Shown here piece after piece: positions 28,627 to 38,509 of a stretch of DNA of 64,000 nucleotides. Source of the DNA: Calothrix sp. PCC 6303 (GTDB taxonomy: Bacteria > Cyanobacteriota > Cyanobacteriia > Cyanobacteriales > Nostocaceae); contig NC_019751.1 in the NCBI RefSeq assembly GCF_000317435.1, positions 6,014,001-6,078,000 of the forward strand. Reading direction: 5' to 3'. Position numbers and translations under genes: made by a program. Each line of letters opens with the position of its first letter. Within the stretch, counting starts at the first letter, position 1. The notes beneath the pieces were generated by a model that saw only the letters and a list, made by a program, of their open reading frames with translations, searched no databases and was not told the DNA's origin.

Positions 28627-29197
28627 GTATTTGAATTAACAATTTTTCTCTCAGAACCAGATACAAATATGAAAAGCCTTATATGCTTGTTACGAATCTA
28701 CAAGATTCATCGTTATAGATTCTTCTCACGATCTTAGCCCTCTGCCAGTACAGATGCAAATTATCTTAAGGATTATAGTACATATTAGTTTCTGTCGTTA
28801 TTAAAGCATAAATTTTACTTTGAGTAAATTCCATAACTCAAACCAATAAAATTGGAAGTTTTTACTGATAACTTGCCAATCATATCTACCAGAAGCAATA
28901 TTTTATTTCATAGGGAGACTAAAATGTCAGCAAAATATGAATTATGAGGCTTGAGGGAGGAAACATCCGGTTGCAAAACTATCTCGCTCGACTGTATTGC
29001 AAAATGCTCATGTTATTCCAAATCATTAAAGATGTTGAAATACTCAATTCGATTAAAAATTTTGGGATGTTCCAGCATCTGAACAATTCATACCGGTATT
29101 ATGCAAAGACTAAAAATCTTCCATTTGCACCTTGACGATATTTATGGTGAAAACTACCATAAATATATAGACATCCGCTCAAAGGGCAATTTTCCAA
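28627..29197. other. Divergent upstream region, GAF gene / pncB
   Basis: 571 bp, AT-rich. It holds the NrtR-like palindrome (29138-29166). A 63-codon open frame (28944-29135) has no recognisable features and no good RBS and is not called. The left half gives no clear signal apart from the expected promoter of the GAF gene. Confidence 0.45.
29138..29166 (+). promoter_or_regulatory. Candidate NrtR operator before pncB
   Basis: Perfect 11-bp inverted repeat ATATTTATGGT / ACCATAAATAT around a seven-base centre, ending 31 bp before the pncB start. It has the core GT-N7-AC that NrtR sites share, and nrtR is the third gene of the downstream operon. Autoregulation of the NAD operon is therefore likely. 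Confidence 0.7.
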
Positions 29198-30610
29198 ATG
29201 ATCGCATCTCCTAGTGTGGGCTATCAACATTCAACATTTTTGGGTAATCAGGTATCTGTTGAAGATTTGAGTTTACTTACAGACCTCTATCAGTTGACAA
29301 TGACAGCATGTTATGCAGGTGAGGGGGTGGCGACGAAACGGGCGAGTTTTGAGTTGTTTGTGCGGCGTTTACCAACTGGTTTTGGCTATTTGGTAGCGAT
29401 GGGGTTGGCGCAAGCGTTGGAATATTTGCAAAGTTGGTGTTTTTCGTCGGCACAGTTGGCTGCTTTGCAGGAAACGGGGATTTTTGCCCATGCACCGCAG
29501 AGTTTTTGGGATTTGTTAGCTGATGCTAAGTTTACGGGGGATGTGTGGGCTGTACCGGAGGGGACGGTGGTATTTGGCAATGAACCTTTGTTGCGAATTG
29601 AGGCCCCGTTGTGGCAAGGGCAACTTTTGGAGACATATTTGCTAAATGTCATCAATTACCAGACTTTGATTGCTACCAAGGCAGCGAGAATCCGGGATGT
29701 GGCAGGAGAAAAAGCGACACTTTTGGAATTTGGGACGCGGAGGGCTTTTAGTCCCCAGGGTGCTTTGTGGGCGGCAAGGGCAGCTTTGGCGGCGGGGATG
29801 GATGCGACATCGAATGTGTTAGCGGCGCTACAGTTGGGGACTCAGCCCAGTGGTACGATGGCTCATGCTTTGGTGATGGCGTTGTCGGCGATGTCGGGGA
29901 GTGAGGATGAAGCTTTTGCAGCTTTCCATAAATATTTTCCTGGCGCACCTTTATTAATTGATACATATAACTCTGTGGGGGCTGCGGAGAGATTAGGGAA
30001 AAAAGTCAGAAATGGAGAGATGGAATTAGCAGGTGTCCGCTTAGATTCTGGTGATTTAATCTCAGTTTCCCAGCAAGTGCGATCGCATCTGCCAACTGTT
30101 CCTATATTTGCTAGTGGTGATTTGGATGAGTGGGAAATTCAACGTCTCCAAGCTGGGGGGGCAAAGATAGATGGTTTTGGGTTGGGAACAAAGCTGGTGA
30201 CGGGTTCTCCGGTGAATGGAGTTTACAAGTTAGTAGAGATTGACGGCATCCCGGTGATGAAGGAATCTCCTGAAAAACTGACTTATCCAGGACAGAAACA
30301 GGTTTTTCGGAGGTTCAATAACGGTAAAGTTGTAAGTGACAGGTTGGGATTGGTGAGTGAAAGCTGTGAAAATCAATCAGGTTTATTGCAGTTGATGGTT
30401 AAGGAGGGTGAATTTTTACAAGTTCCCGAACAATTGAGTGAAATCCGTCAACGTACCGCTGCATCTGTGGCTAGTTTACCGGAGAAAGTAAGGAGAATTA
30501 ATAATCCTGAAGCTTTAACAGTTGAAATTTCCCAACAACTAGATAAATTAACAAAGTCTACCCAAAGCAAGAGATTAGCTGTTACCAATCATAGCGTTTC
30601 TCAATGCTAA
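29198..30610 (+). CDS. pncB: Nicotinate phosphoribosyltransferase
   Basis: 470 residues. DLYQLTMTACYAGEG at 28-42 is the family start, FELFVRRLPTGFGYLVAMG follows, and LLEFGTRRAFSP, IDTYNSV and GVRLDSGDL are active-site segments of type II phosphoribosyltransferases. It makes nicotinate mononucleotide from nicotinate in NAD salvage. First gene of pncB-nadD-nrtR, behind an NrtR-like palindrome; 50 bp separate it from nadD. Confidence 0.95.
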   Translation: MIASPSVGYQHSTFLGNQVSVEDLSLLTDLYQLTMTACYAGEGVATKRASFELFVRRLPTGFGYLVAMGLAQALEYLQSWCFSSAQLAALQETGIFAHAPQSFWDLLADAKFTGDVWAVPEGTVVFGNEPLLRIEAPLWQGQLLETYLLNVINYQTLIATKAARIRDVAGEKATLLEFGTRRAFSPQGALWAARAALAAGMDATSNVLAALQLGTQPSGTMAHALVMALSAMSGSEDEAFAAFHKYFPGAPLLIDTYNSVGAAERLGKKVRNGEMELAGVRLDSGDLISVSQQVRSHLPTVPIFASGDLDEWEIQRLQAGGAKIDGFGLGTKLVTGSPVNGVYKLVEIDGIPVMKESPEKLTYPGQKQVFRRFNNGKVVSDRLGLVSESCENQSGLLQLMVKEGEFLQVPEQLSEIRQRTAASVASLPEKVRRINNPEALTVEISQQLDKLTKSTQSKRLAVTNHSVSQC

Positions 30611-30660
30611 CTGTTTACTGATAACTATTTACTGCTAACTGTTCCCTGATACCTGAATTT

Positions 30661-31263
30661 ATGCGAATTGCTTTATTTGGAACCAGTGCCGATCCACCAA
30701 CAGCAGGACATCAAATCATATTAGAATGGTTGTCATGCCATTTTGATTTGGTGGCAGCCTGGGCTGCTGAAAACCCTTTCAAATCCCATCAAGCAGCTTT
30801 GTCACATCGAGTCGCAATGCTGGAATTGGTGATTGAAGATATTAGCTTTCCGCGTCATAATATTTACCTGGAACAGGATTTAAGTAGTCTACGAAGCTTA
30901 GAAACCCTGGATAGGGCAAAACAACGCTGGGGAAACCAGGTTAGTTACACCTTGGTAGTCGGTTCTGACTTGTTGCAGCAGTTGCCAAGGTGGTATCGTA
31001 GTCAAGACTTATTACAACAAGTAGAACTTTTGGTGGTACCGCGTCCTGGATATATTATTGATGAGGCTAGTTTATCAGGAGTAAAACACCTGGGAGCTAA
31101 AATAGCGATCGCTAGTTTGATCGGTTTAGATGTTTCATCTACAGCTTACCGCGAACATGGTGATCTCCAAGCTCTAATTCCTTCCGTAGCTAATTATATT
31201 CAACAACAGCATTTATACAAATGCCAAGACGAAAGCAGCAAAGAAAGAATTCACACTTGTTAA
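30661..31263 (+). CDS. nadD: Nicotinate-nucleotide adenylyltransferase
   Basis: 200 residues. GTSADPPTAGHQ near the N-terminus holds the T/HxGH nucleotidyltransferase motif, and VSSTAYRE near residue 158 is the SSTxxR-type motif. VVGSDLLQQLPRWY is the usual NadD substrate region. It adenylates nicotinate mononucleotide to deamido-NAD. Second gene of the NAD operon; nrtR follows after 145 bp. Confidence 0.93.
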   Translation: MRIALFGTSADPPTAGHQIILEWLSCHFDLVAAWAAENPFKSHQAALSHRVAMLELVIEDISFPRHNIYLEQDLSSLRSLETLDRAKQRWGNQVSYTLVVGSDLLQQLPRWYRSQDLLQQVELLVVPRPGYIIDEASLSGVKHLGAKIAIASLIGLDVSSTAYREHGDLQALIPSVANYIQQQHLYKCQDESSKERIHTC

Positions 31264-31332
31264 AAATTTTTCTAATTTTTCTGACTTATCCTCACTGCTG
31301 AACCGAGACACAGCTGTGAACTACCACACACT

Positions 31333-31398
31333 GACACAAAACGCGCTACCGTCGTTAATTGCTGGGAAATTAAACTCCCAAACTTTGTTAATATCACG
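31333..31398. repeat. Dispersed repeat A, copy 2
   Basis: Matches 18668-18735 over about 66 bp. It fills the gap between nadD and nrtR and falls inside a possible upstream extension of the nrtR frame (GTG at 31316), which is one reason to prefer the internal ATG at 31409. Confidence 0.75.
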
Positions 31399-31408
31399 CG
31401 AATCCGAG

Positions 31409-32122
31409 ATGTCAAATCAACAAACATTAGCAGATTTCAAAGTTGGCGTTGATAATGTCATTTTCTCGGTTGACACAGCCCAAAACCGCTTAATGGTACT
31501 TTTAATTATGCGGCAGCAAGAACCCTTTTTAAATTTCTGGAGTTTACCAGGCACTTTGGTTCGTCAAGGTGAATCTTTGGAAGATGCTGCATATAGAATT
31601 ATGGCGGAAAAAATTAAGGTCAAAAATCTCTACCTAGAACAGCTCTACACCTTCGGAGGACCCAATCGTGACCCCAGGGAAGCAACTGATAGTTACGGAG
31701 TCAGATATTTATCAGTAAGTTACTTTGCTTTGGTGAGGTTTGAAGATGCCAAGTTAATTACCGATGGAGTCACAACAGTGGCTTGGTATCCTGTAAAAGA
31801 AGTTCCACAATTAGCATTTGATCACAACGAAATTATGGCATACGGGAATTGTCGGTTAAAAAATAAACTAGAGTACAGTCCAGTGGCTTTTGATGTACTG
31901 CCAGATATGTTTACTTTAAATGATTTATATCAACTTTACACCACCATTTTAGGTGAACACTTCTCCGACTACTCCAACTTTCGTGCACGCTTACTCAAAT
32001 TAGGATTTTTATCTGATACCGGAATCAAAGTTTCTCGTGGTGCAGGTCGTCCAGCTAGTTTATACCAATTTGACCCTGAAGCATTCGCTCCTTTTAAAGA
32101 TAAACCCTTGGTGTTTATTTAG
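31409..32122 (+). CDS. nrtR: NrtR-type Nudix transcriptional regulator of NAD synthesis
   Basis: 237 residues from ATG 31409. The N-terminal part is a Nudix domain (WSLPGTLVRQGESLEDAAYRIMAEKI, degenerate Nudix box, about residues 42-67). The C-terminal part is a winged helix with GRPASLYQFDP, as in NrtR. NrtR proteins repress NAD genes and release DNA when they bind ADP-ribose-type ligands. The Nudix box lacks some catalytic Glu residues (AYRIMAEKI in place of AxRELxEE), as is usual in the regulators. Cotranscribed with pncB and nadD. Confidence 0.88.
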   Translation: MSNQQTLADFKVGVDNVIFSVDTAQNRLMVLLIMRQQEPFLNFWSLPGTLVRQGESLEDAAYRIMAEKIKVKNLYLEQLYTFGGPNRDPREATDSYGVRYLSVSYFALVRFEDAKLITDGVTTVAWYPVKEVPQLAFDHNEIMAYGNCRLKNKLEYSPVAFDVLPDMFTLNDLYQLYTTILGEHFSDYSNFRARLLKLGFLSDTGIKVSRGAGRPASLYQFDPEAFAPFKDKPLVFI

Positions 32123-32303
32123 CTGAAACTAAACTTTGTCTATTTTAATTCAGACAGCAGAAGTTGTAGTTTGCAAGTTCTGCCATCGGCTGAAAAGCCT
32201 TATTTTTGAGGAATTAGATGATTTTTGACAGTTTTTATGGTAGTGAATTTTGACGAAGGTATTCACCTTCTAGAACTGGCTTCCCCATACAACAAATTAC
32301 ACC

Positions 32304-32882
32304 TTACAAATGTTTAATTTTCCACAAATAACTAGAAACTAAATTCGTCACAATATGGGCTACGATTGGTACTAGCAAGTTCCCGCTCAATAAAGCACTG
32401 TATCCAAAAATTAACCCCACAATCGTAGCCCAAATAACATAAGTCCACTGCTGAGGACTACTCAAGTGCAAAATACCAAAACACAAGCTTGAGATCAACA
32501 CAGCAACATGGTTTAAACCCAAAGCTGGAATCAAAACACCTCTAAATAATAACTCTTCACTTAAACCAGGCAGCAAACCCAACCAAATTAAATCTGGAAT
32601 TGCCAAAGGTTTAATCACAATCTCTAAATAATAATCTGCACTGCGACGGTAAGGGGGATAAAATCTATATACCAACCCACTCACAATTGTAATTGCTAAA
32701 CCTAAGGCAATTCCTAACAAAAATTGCTCTTCCTGCCATTGCCATGCCATTAATGATACATTCGCAAAACCCAGGCAAGCTTTAGCAGCAATCCACAACA
32801 CAATTGCGGTTACTCCCATTGCTATCAGTACCTGAGTACGCGTCATGTATGGCATTTCTGAATCATTTTGCTGTTGTGTCAC
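32304..32882 (-). CDS. CPBP-family intramembrane metalloprotease
   Basis: 192 residues with about five to six membrane helices. EELLFRGVLIPAL is the EExxxR motif; FGILHLSS supplies the next His and HIVTNLVSSYLW the third. The CPBP (CAAX protease and bacteriocin-processing, Abi) family cleaves peptides inside the membrane or confers bacteriocin immunity. Its end overlaps no gene; it starts 6 bp after the DUF3326 gene ends, so both form an operon. Confidence 0.88.
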   Translation of the reverse strand: MTQQQNDSEMPYMTRTQVLIAMGVTAIVLWIAAKACLGFANVSLMAWQWQEEQFLLGIALGLAITIVSGLVYRFYPPYRRSADYYLEIVIKPLAIPDLIWLGLLPGLSEELLFRGVLIPALGLNHVAVLISSLCFGILHLSSPQQWTYVIWATIVGLIFGYSALLSGNLLVPIVAHIVTNLVSSYLWKIKHL

Positions 32883-32888
32883 GACGAT

Positions 32889-33968
32889 TTAGGGGTAATG
32901 GTGAAGTGATTTTGAATTTATAAGTTGAGAACAAAGACTAAACGGATCAACACCTGCCTGATGTGCTGCCAATACACCTACAGCTTCAAGGTAAGAATTT
33001 ACCTGTATTGATTTTATACCTATAGTCTCAGATATGACTCTCATCTGAGTCTGATTTTCCGCCACCGACACAACTAAGCATTGCTGTTGACTTAAACTCA
33101 TTAACGCACTTCCTCCACAAGCATTTGCCGGAACTATGACTGCATCAACTTGATTCACCCAAATATCACCTGCTAAAGCCCCAGCAATTTCTCTTTTTAC
33201 TATAAATTGAGGAGCGCGACTTAAACCAACAAGTACACTTGGTAAAAAAGTATAACCCAATTCTTCCGCTGCCGAACGTGGAGAGAGATTTGGCTCTAAA
33301 TCTGGTGGTAAAAACGCTGGTGCATGGGCACAAGGAACTTGAAATTTACGTACAATTAGATGACTAATTACCGCTTCTGCCCCAGCAATGGGATCTACAC
33401 CCTTTCCTAAACGGTAATTATAATCAGCTTCTCCATCCACTTCATCCGGGAACCGAGCAACAACTGCTACAGCATTTGCACCAACTTCATTAATTAATAC
33501 ATCTGCTGCCCTCAACAAACTATCAGGATTGCCAATAGTTCCCCAACTCGCACCAGAATCAGCAGTACGTATTTCTACATTCAAAGGAGCATCTGTAATT
33601 ACATAATCTGTTAATGATAGCCCCAGAGTTGCCCTAGCAGCATCAGCCGCTTGGATATTTCGTAACCTTAAATCAGGTTCAATTCCCTGGTCTAAAATCA
33701 AACCTACTCTATTTTGATAAACCGGACGCAAACCCCATTCTCCAGCCGCAAATTTATCCAGTCCATACCCTTCCACATAAAAGCTATTTGGTATATTCCA
33801 ATACAGTATAGCCCCATTCATCACATTGGGGTGGGTAATAAGTCTATCCACCACTTGGGCAATAGTTTTAGCAACAGGCAACGCATCCCCTGCATAACCA
33901 CCAATCGATGCACCAATGCCTGTAGGGATGATTAGAATAGCGGTATATGGACGCACAGGACTTTTCAA
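32889..33968 (-). CDS. DUF3326 family protein
   Basis: 359 residues, conserved in cyanobacteria and plants. Recognised from ILIIPTGIGASIGGYAGDA and NVMNGAILYWNIPNSFYVEGYGLD (shown in part), and VNQVDAVIVPANACGGSA. Function is unknown. The frame has no signal peptide and looks soluble. It is followed 6 bp later by the CPBP protease gene. Confidence 0.85.
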   Translation of the reverse strand: MKSPVRPYTAILIIPTGIGASIGGYAGDALPVAKTIAQVVDRLITHPNVMNGAILYWNIPNSFYVEGYGLDKFAAGEWGLRPVYQNRVGLILDQGIEPDLRLRNIQAADAARATLGLSLTDYVITDAPLNVEIRTADSGASWGTIGNPDSLLRAADVLINEVGANAVAVVARFPDEVDGEADYNYRLGKGVDPIAGAEAVISHLIVRKFQVPCAHAPAFLPPDLEPNLSPRSAAEELGYTFLPSVLVGLSRAPQFIVKREIAGALAGDIWVNQVDAVIVPANACGGSALMSLSQQQCLVVSVAENQTQMRVISETIGIKSIQVNSYLEAVGVLAAHQAGVDPFSLCSQLINSKSLHHYP

Positions 33969-34043
33969 TAATCTAATTTTGCGAACAATTAAGTCAGATT
34001 AACATTAATGTGTGACTTTGCCACAGTAGAAACGAGTAAAAAT

Positions 34044-34370
34044 ATGGCATACAGTGAATTTACGTTAACTAAATTTAAGAAAAGTTTCAATATTCAAGTC
34101 GATGAAATAGCTAATTTGTTTACTAGTATCCAGTCTTTGGAGACAAGCGAAGAATTTATCAATACCTTAGAAGAAACCACCGAACTAGCATTAGCTATCA
34201 ATACAGAAAAAGCGCGTTCAGAGATGATTATTGTGCCAATATTACTAGAATTGAGGCGCAAAGCCAATTATCAAATCAGCTTGTTTTCAGGAAGTGATTT
34301 CACTGTCGATCTAAATCGAGGCTTGAATGGTTATTGCGATTTTATTATTAGCCATTCCAAGGAACAATGA
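34044..34370 (+). pseudogene. PD-(D/E)XK nuclease-like protein, N-terminal relic
   Basis: 108 codons from ATG 34044, ending after GLNGYCDFIISHSKEQ. In full-length cyanobacterial relatives the D of the nuclease motif in GYCDFIIS is followed by a VEAKNE-type E-x-K segment, which is missing here. The frame ends by a TGA and the following 40 bp give no continuation, so the protein is cut at about half. A MITE-like element starts 41 bp further on. Confidence 0.55.
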
Positions 34371-34410
34371 ACAATTAATATAGGATTACTATTTGATTTT
34401 TGAAAAGATA

Positions 34411-34507
34411 CGTAGGGTGTGTATAGCCTTGCGGCATCCAAGAAAAGCGACAGCGCAACATTTATAAGGATTTGGTGCGTTACGAACTCCGTTCTAACAA
34501 ACCCTAC
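34411..34507. repeat. MITE-like element (CGTAGGGTG family), copy 1
   Basis: Begins CGTAGGGTGTGTATAG and ends GTTCTAACAAACCCTAC, imperfect inverted ends. GGTGCGTTACGAACTCCGTT inside matches the core of copy 2 at 34813-34894. It splits the region of nuclease relics. Confidence 0.6.
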
Positions 34508-34556
34508 AATACCTAATTTTGTAAGTGCAAAGCACAGGCTACGCCAACAAAATTCA

Positions 34557-34805
34557 AACCGAATTCCTATAGACTTAATAACTGATACAGAAGTAATTGA
34601 AGTCAAAGATATTAAAAATTGGAAACACGCTGTTGGACAAATATTCGCCTACTGGTACTATTTAGATAATCGTGACGAACTATCTCCTAGAATCTATCTT
34701 TTTGGAGGTGACGGAATTGATGACAACAGAATTCAACTCTGCAAATCACTAACGAATAAGATCTTTTGCTTTGATGTAGAGGTAATTGTGACTTACTCAG
34801 AATAA
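34557..34805 (+). pseudogene. Nuclease-like C-terminal fragment
   Basis: An open frame without a proper start: RIPIDLITDTEVIEVKDIK and KHAVGQIFAYWYYLDN. The D-x(n)-E-V-K pattern fits a PD-(D/E)XK nuclease core of proteins known from cyanobacteria and phages. The expected N-terminal part is absent; the sequence just upstream belongs to a repeat. It does not match the missing half of the relic at 34044 and is probably from another gene. Confidence 0.5.
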
Positions 34806-34812
34806 TGAGTAC

Positions 34813-34894
34813 CGTAGGGTGCGTTAGGATAAAATCCGTAACGCACTATTGCCTGTGATTTGGTGCGTTAGCCTTCGACATAACACACCCTACG
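34813..34894. repeat. MITE-like element (CGTAGGGTG family), copy 2
   Basis: 82 bp with near-perfect inverted ends CGTAGGGTGCGTTA and TAACACACCCTACG, and an internal GGTGCGTTA. The type is common in filamentous cyanobacteria. Confidence 0.75.
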
Positions 34895-34918
34895 ATTAAA
34901 AAAATTAATTAAAAAAGA

Positions 34919-35101
34919 TTACACAGCTTCAACTTTTGTAATAACTGCTTCAACTTTAGCTTTTTGCTTTTCTACATCCACCTCAGTTACAGCCCAACGT
35001 AAAGGTTCCCCCTGTTTTTTCAATTCAGTTTCAATTGCTTGTTGTAATTCTGTGGGAGTTGATTGTAACTCAATTTCTGCGGAAATAAAATGTGTCGTCA
35101 T
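34919..35101 (-). CDS. Conserved small hypothetical protein
   Basis: 60 residues: TTHFISAEIELQSTPTELQQ and LRWAVTEVDVEKQKAKVEAV. Alternating charged residues suggest a small alpha-beta fold. I recognise similar proteins in cyanobacteria but know no function. An ATG with AAAACC upstream gives a weak RBS. Confidence 0.6.
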   Translation of the reverse strand: MTTHFISAEIELQSTPTELQQAIETELKKQGEPLRWAVTEVDVEKQKAKVEAVITKVEAV

Positions 35102-35186
35102 GGTTTTTGTCCTAGTTGATTTGATTTATTGAGCTTGAAAACACCAGATTTATCATCTGAAATGCTATATTCTTACATCTTCAAAA

Positions 35187-35504
35187 CTATTTACCAAATT
35201 GCTTTTGATAAACTACTTCTTCCTGATCAGTTATGATCTTTAAATCCGAACGGGGATAGGCAATACAAAGCAGTACATAACCATCCTTTTGTAAATCTGG
35301 ACTCACACCCATACCTTCACTTTGATCTACTGTACCGCCATTAGTAATTTTTGCTGCACAAGTTGTACAAACACCAGCATGACAGGATGCGGGTAACTCC
35401 AAACCTGCTTGTTCTGCAACTGATAAAATAGTCTCAGTCTCAGGAACTTGAATTGTTAAATTTTGACCTTGATGAGTAAGTTCAATGGTATAAGTTTGAG
35501 TCAT
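35187..35504 (-). CDS. Plant-type [2Fe-2S] ferredoxin
   Basis: 105 residues from ATG 35504 (MTQTYTIELTHQG). CHAGVCTTC and a later LLCIAYP supply the four cluster cysteines in the order C-x4-C-x2-C-x(n)-C. Soluble electron carrier. A frame extends 17 codons upstream but lacks ferredoxin features. Compared with photosynthetic PetF, the segment after the third Cys (KITNGGTVDQSEGMGVSPDL) is divergent and the tail ends VVYQKQFGK, so it is probably a minor ferredoxin with a specialised partner. Confidence 0.9.
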   Translation of the reverse strand: MTQTYTIELTHQGQNLTIQVPETETILSVAEQAGLELPASCHAGVCTTCAAKITNGGTVDQSEGMGVSPDLQKDGYVLLCIAYPRSDLKIITDQEEVVYQKQFGK

Positions 35505-35809
35505 ATTAAAAATTATGCTGATGCGACGAACAAATCGAGTGATTTCAACTGACAAGCCAGCTTTTAACTGTATTTTTGAAGCCGATGAAGAATTTGGATG
35601 AAAGCGGCTTCAATGTTAGAGAAAGTGGCTATACAGTGGTAATTATAAGCCCTTGCTAGACAAAAAAATGAATTTTAGGTAGGCACTGTGTTGAAGAAAA
35701 TCCCTTATTCCTTTTTAACTAGGAAACTGCTAGCAAATCAAGGCTTATACTTTGCGGCTTTGGGTAACTATCAACACAGGTATTTTTGGATTGATATTTG
35801 GAGAATAAA

Positions 35810-38455
35810 ATGTTGGAATCATACCGCAAAAACGTTGATGAGCGTGGAGCTTTGGGAATTCCCCCGCTACCTTTGGATGCAAAACAAACATCTGATTTGT
35901 GTGAATTACTGAAAAGTCCGCCAGTGGGTGAAGAAGAGACGCTGTTACATTTATTAAAAGATAGAGTACCACCTGGTGTTGATCCGGCGGCATACGTTAA
36001 AGCTGGTTTCCTAACTGGGATTGCCAAAGAAGAAATTACTAGTCCTTTGGTTTCCCCCATTGAAGCTGTGGAATTGCTGGGGACAATGCTGGGGGGTTAC
36101 AATGTGCAATCTTTAATTGATTTGCTGCAAGTTCCCACTGTATCGGTTTCTGATTCCTCAGAAACACCTTTGGTGATGGGGGGACAGGGAAAAGAACCTA
36201 TCGCAGCTTATGCAGCGGCAGCACTGAGCAAAATTTTGTTGGTGTATGATGCTTATCACGATGTTTTGGAGTTATCTCAAACTAACCCGTTTGCCAAGCG
36301 TGTGATAGATTCTTGGGCAGAGGCAGAATGGTTTACCTCTCGTCCCCAGCTGCCAGAATTTGTCAATGTCACCGTTTTTAAAGTCCCTGGGGAAACCAAC
36401 ACCGACGACTTGTCTCCCGCACAACATGCTACCACACGTCCCGATATTCCGATGCACGCTTTGGCAATGCTGGAAAGTCGGCAACCAGGAAGTTTAGAAA
36501 CAATTAAAGAATTGAAGAAAAAAGGCTTTCCCGTTGCCTATGTAGGAGATGTGGTGGGTACGGGTTCCTCAAGAAAATCTGCCATAAATTCTGTGTTGTG
36601 GCATACGGGAAATGATATTCCATTTGTGCCAAATAAACGAGGTGGCGGGTATATAATTGGGAGTGCGATCGCGCCCATCTTTTTCAACACTGCTGAAGAC
36701 TCTGGTGCTTTACCGATTGAGTGTGATATCAGCAAGTTGGAAACGGGGATGGTAATTACGATTTATCCCTACAAAGGTCAAATTACCAACGAAAACGGCG
36801 AAATTATTTCTACATTTCAACTCAAACCCGACACCATTTTAGATGAAGTTCGCGCTGGGGGACGCATCCCTTTATTAATTGGACGTACCCTCACCGATAA
36901 AACCCGTGCAGCATTAGGGTTAGAACCAAGTACATTATTTACTCGTCCCCAATCTCCTGAAGATACCGGAAAAGGCTACACCCTAGCTCAAAAAATGGTT
37001 GGTAAAGCCTCCGGTTTACCTGGTGTTCGTCCCGGTACATCCTGCGAACCCATTATGACTACCGTTGGTTCCCAAGATACCACAGGACCAATGACCCGCG
37101 ATGAACTCAAAGAACTCGCATGTTTGGGTTTCTCCGCAGACTTGGTGATGCAAAGCTTCTGTCATACCGCAGCATACCCCAAACCAGTGGACATCAAAAC
37201 CCATGCTGAACTTCCCGATTTTATTGCTCAACGGGGTGGTGTGGCGCTGCGTCCTGGTGATGGTATCATCCACTCATGGTTAAATAGGATGCTACTACCG
37301 GACACCGTAGGTACTGGTGGAGACTCCCATACCCGGTTTCCCTTGGGTATTTCCTTTCCCGCAGGTTCCGGTTTAGTGGCATTTGCCGCAGCTTTGGGGG
37401 TAATGCCGTTAGATATGCCAGAATCTGTATTAGTACGCTTTAAAGGGGAATTGCAACCCGGTGTCACCCTGCGAGATGTCGTTAATGCTATCCCTTACGT
37501 AGCAATTCAAAAAGGTTTACTAACAGTCGAGAAACAGAACAAGAAAAATATCTTCGCTGGCAAAATCTTGGAAATTGAAGGTTTACCAGATTTGAAAGTC
37601 GAACAAGCATTTGAACTTACCGATGCTTCCGCCGAGCGTTCCTGTGCTGGCTGTACAATTAAACTCAGTAGCGAAACTGTTTCTGAATACATCCGTTCCA
37701 ACGTTGCACTGTTGAAAAATATGGTTGCAAGGGGTTATGGAGATGCTAGAACCATTATGCGTCGTGTAAATAAGATGGAGGAATGGTTAGCAAATCCAGT
37801 ATTAATGGAGGCAGATGCAGATGCGGAATATGCGGAAATAATCGAAATTGATTTGAACGAAATCAAAGAACCCATTGTTGCTGCACCCAACGACCCTGAT
37901 AATATCAAGTTACTATCAGAAGTTGCCAATGACCCCGTACAGGAAGTATTTGTTGGTTCCTGCATGACGAATATTGGACATTATCGCGCAACAGCGAAGG
38001 TATTAGAAGGTGCAGGAAAAGTAAACGCCAGATTGTGGATAGCACCCCCAACTCGGATGGATGAAACCCAGTTGAAGAAAGAAGGAATTTACGACATTTT
38101 TGTCGCTGCAAATGCTCGCACAGAAATGCCAGGATGTAGTTTATGTATGGGGAATCAAGCGCGTGTTGAAGATGGAACAACGGTGTTTTCAACCTCTACA
38201 AGAAACTTCAATAATCGCATGGGTAAAGATGCCCAAGTTTACCTTGGTTCGGCAGAGTTAGCAGCAGTATGTGCGCTGTTAGGTAGAATTCCCACCGTGC
38301 AGGAATATCTTGATATTGTTGGGGAGAAAATTCAGCCTTTTGCTGATGATTTATATCGGTATTTGAACTTTAATCAAATATCAGGATTTGAGGATGAAGG
38401 TAGGGTGATTAGTAAGGAAGAAGAAGCAAAGATTTTGGAAGTCAGCTTAAAGTAG
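35810..38455 (+). CDS. acnB: Aconitate hydratase B
   Basis: 881 residues from ATG 35810 ([16 protein letters not shown]), with GGAGA ten bases upstream; a TTG four codons earlier is less likely. AcnB interconverts citrate and isocitrate in the open cyanobacterial TCA cycle. The 4Fe-4S ligands are visible: [12 protein letters not shown] and [14 protein letters not shown]. The HEAT-like N-terminal domain typical of AcnB and the swivel domain ([20 protein letters not shown]) precede the catalytic part. Confidence 0.97.
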   Translation: MLESYRKNVDERGALGIPPLPLDAKQTSDLCELLKSPPVGEEETLLHLLKDRVPPGVDPAAYVKAGFLTGIAKEEITSPLVSPIEAVELLGTMLGGYNVQSLIDLLQVPTVSVSDSSETPLVMGGQGKEPIAAYAAAALSKILLVYDAYHDVLELSQTNPFAKRVIDSWAEAEWFTSRPQLPEFVNVTVFKVPGETNTDDLSPAQHATTRPDIPMHALAMLESRQPGSLETIKELKKKGFPVAYVGDVVGTGSSRKSAINSVLWHTGNDIPFVPNKRGGGYIIGSAIAPIFFNTAEDSGALPIECDISKLETGMVITIYPYKGQITNENGEIISTFQLKPDTILDEVRAGGRIPLLIGRTLTDKTRAALGLEPSTLFTRPQSPEDTGKGYTLAQKMVGKASGLPGVRPGTSCEPIMTTVGSQDTTGPMTRDELKELACLGFSADLVMQSFCHTAAYPKPVDIKTHAELPDFIAQRGGVALRPGDGIIHSWLNRMLLPDTVGTGGDSHTRFPLGISFPAGSGLVAFAAALGVMPLDMPESVLVRFKGELQPGVTLRDVVNAIPYVAIQKGLLTVEKQNKKNIFAGKILEIEGLPDLKVEQAFELTDASAERSCAGCTIKLSSETVSEYIRSNVALLKNMVARGYGDARTIMRRVNKMEEWLANPVLMEADADAEYAEIIEIDLNEIKEPIVAAPNDPDNIKLLSEVANDPVQEVFVGSCMTNIGHYRATAKVLEGAGKVNARLWIAPPTRMDETQLKKEGIYDIFVAANARTEMPGCSLCMGNQARVEDGTTVFSTSTRNFNNRMGKDAQVYLGSAELAAVCALLGRIPTVQEYLDIVGEKIQPFADDLYRYLNFNQISGFEDEGRVISKEEEAKILEVSLK

Positions 38456-38509
38456 TATAATTTGCAGAAGGTGGATACCATCCACCTTACTGTGATTACA
38501 AATAGAATA

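Noticed and set aside
28944-29135. 63-codon frame before pncB
   Set aside because: No family features, no RBS, and it nearly abuts the NrtR-like palindrome.
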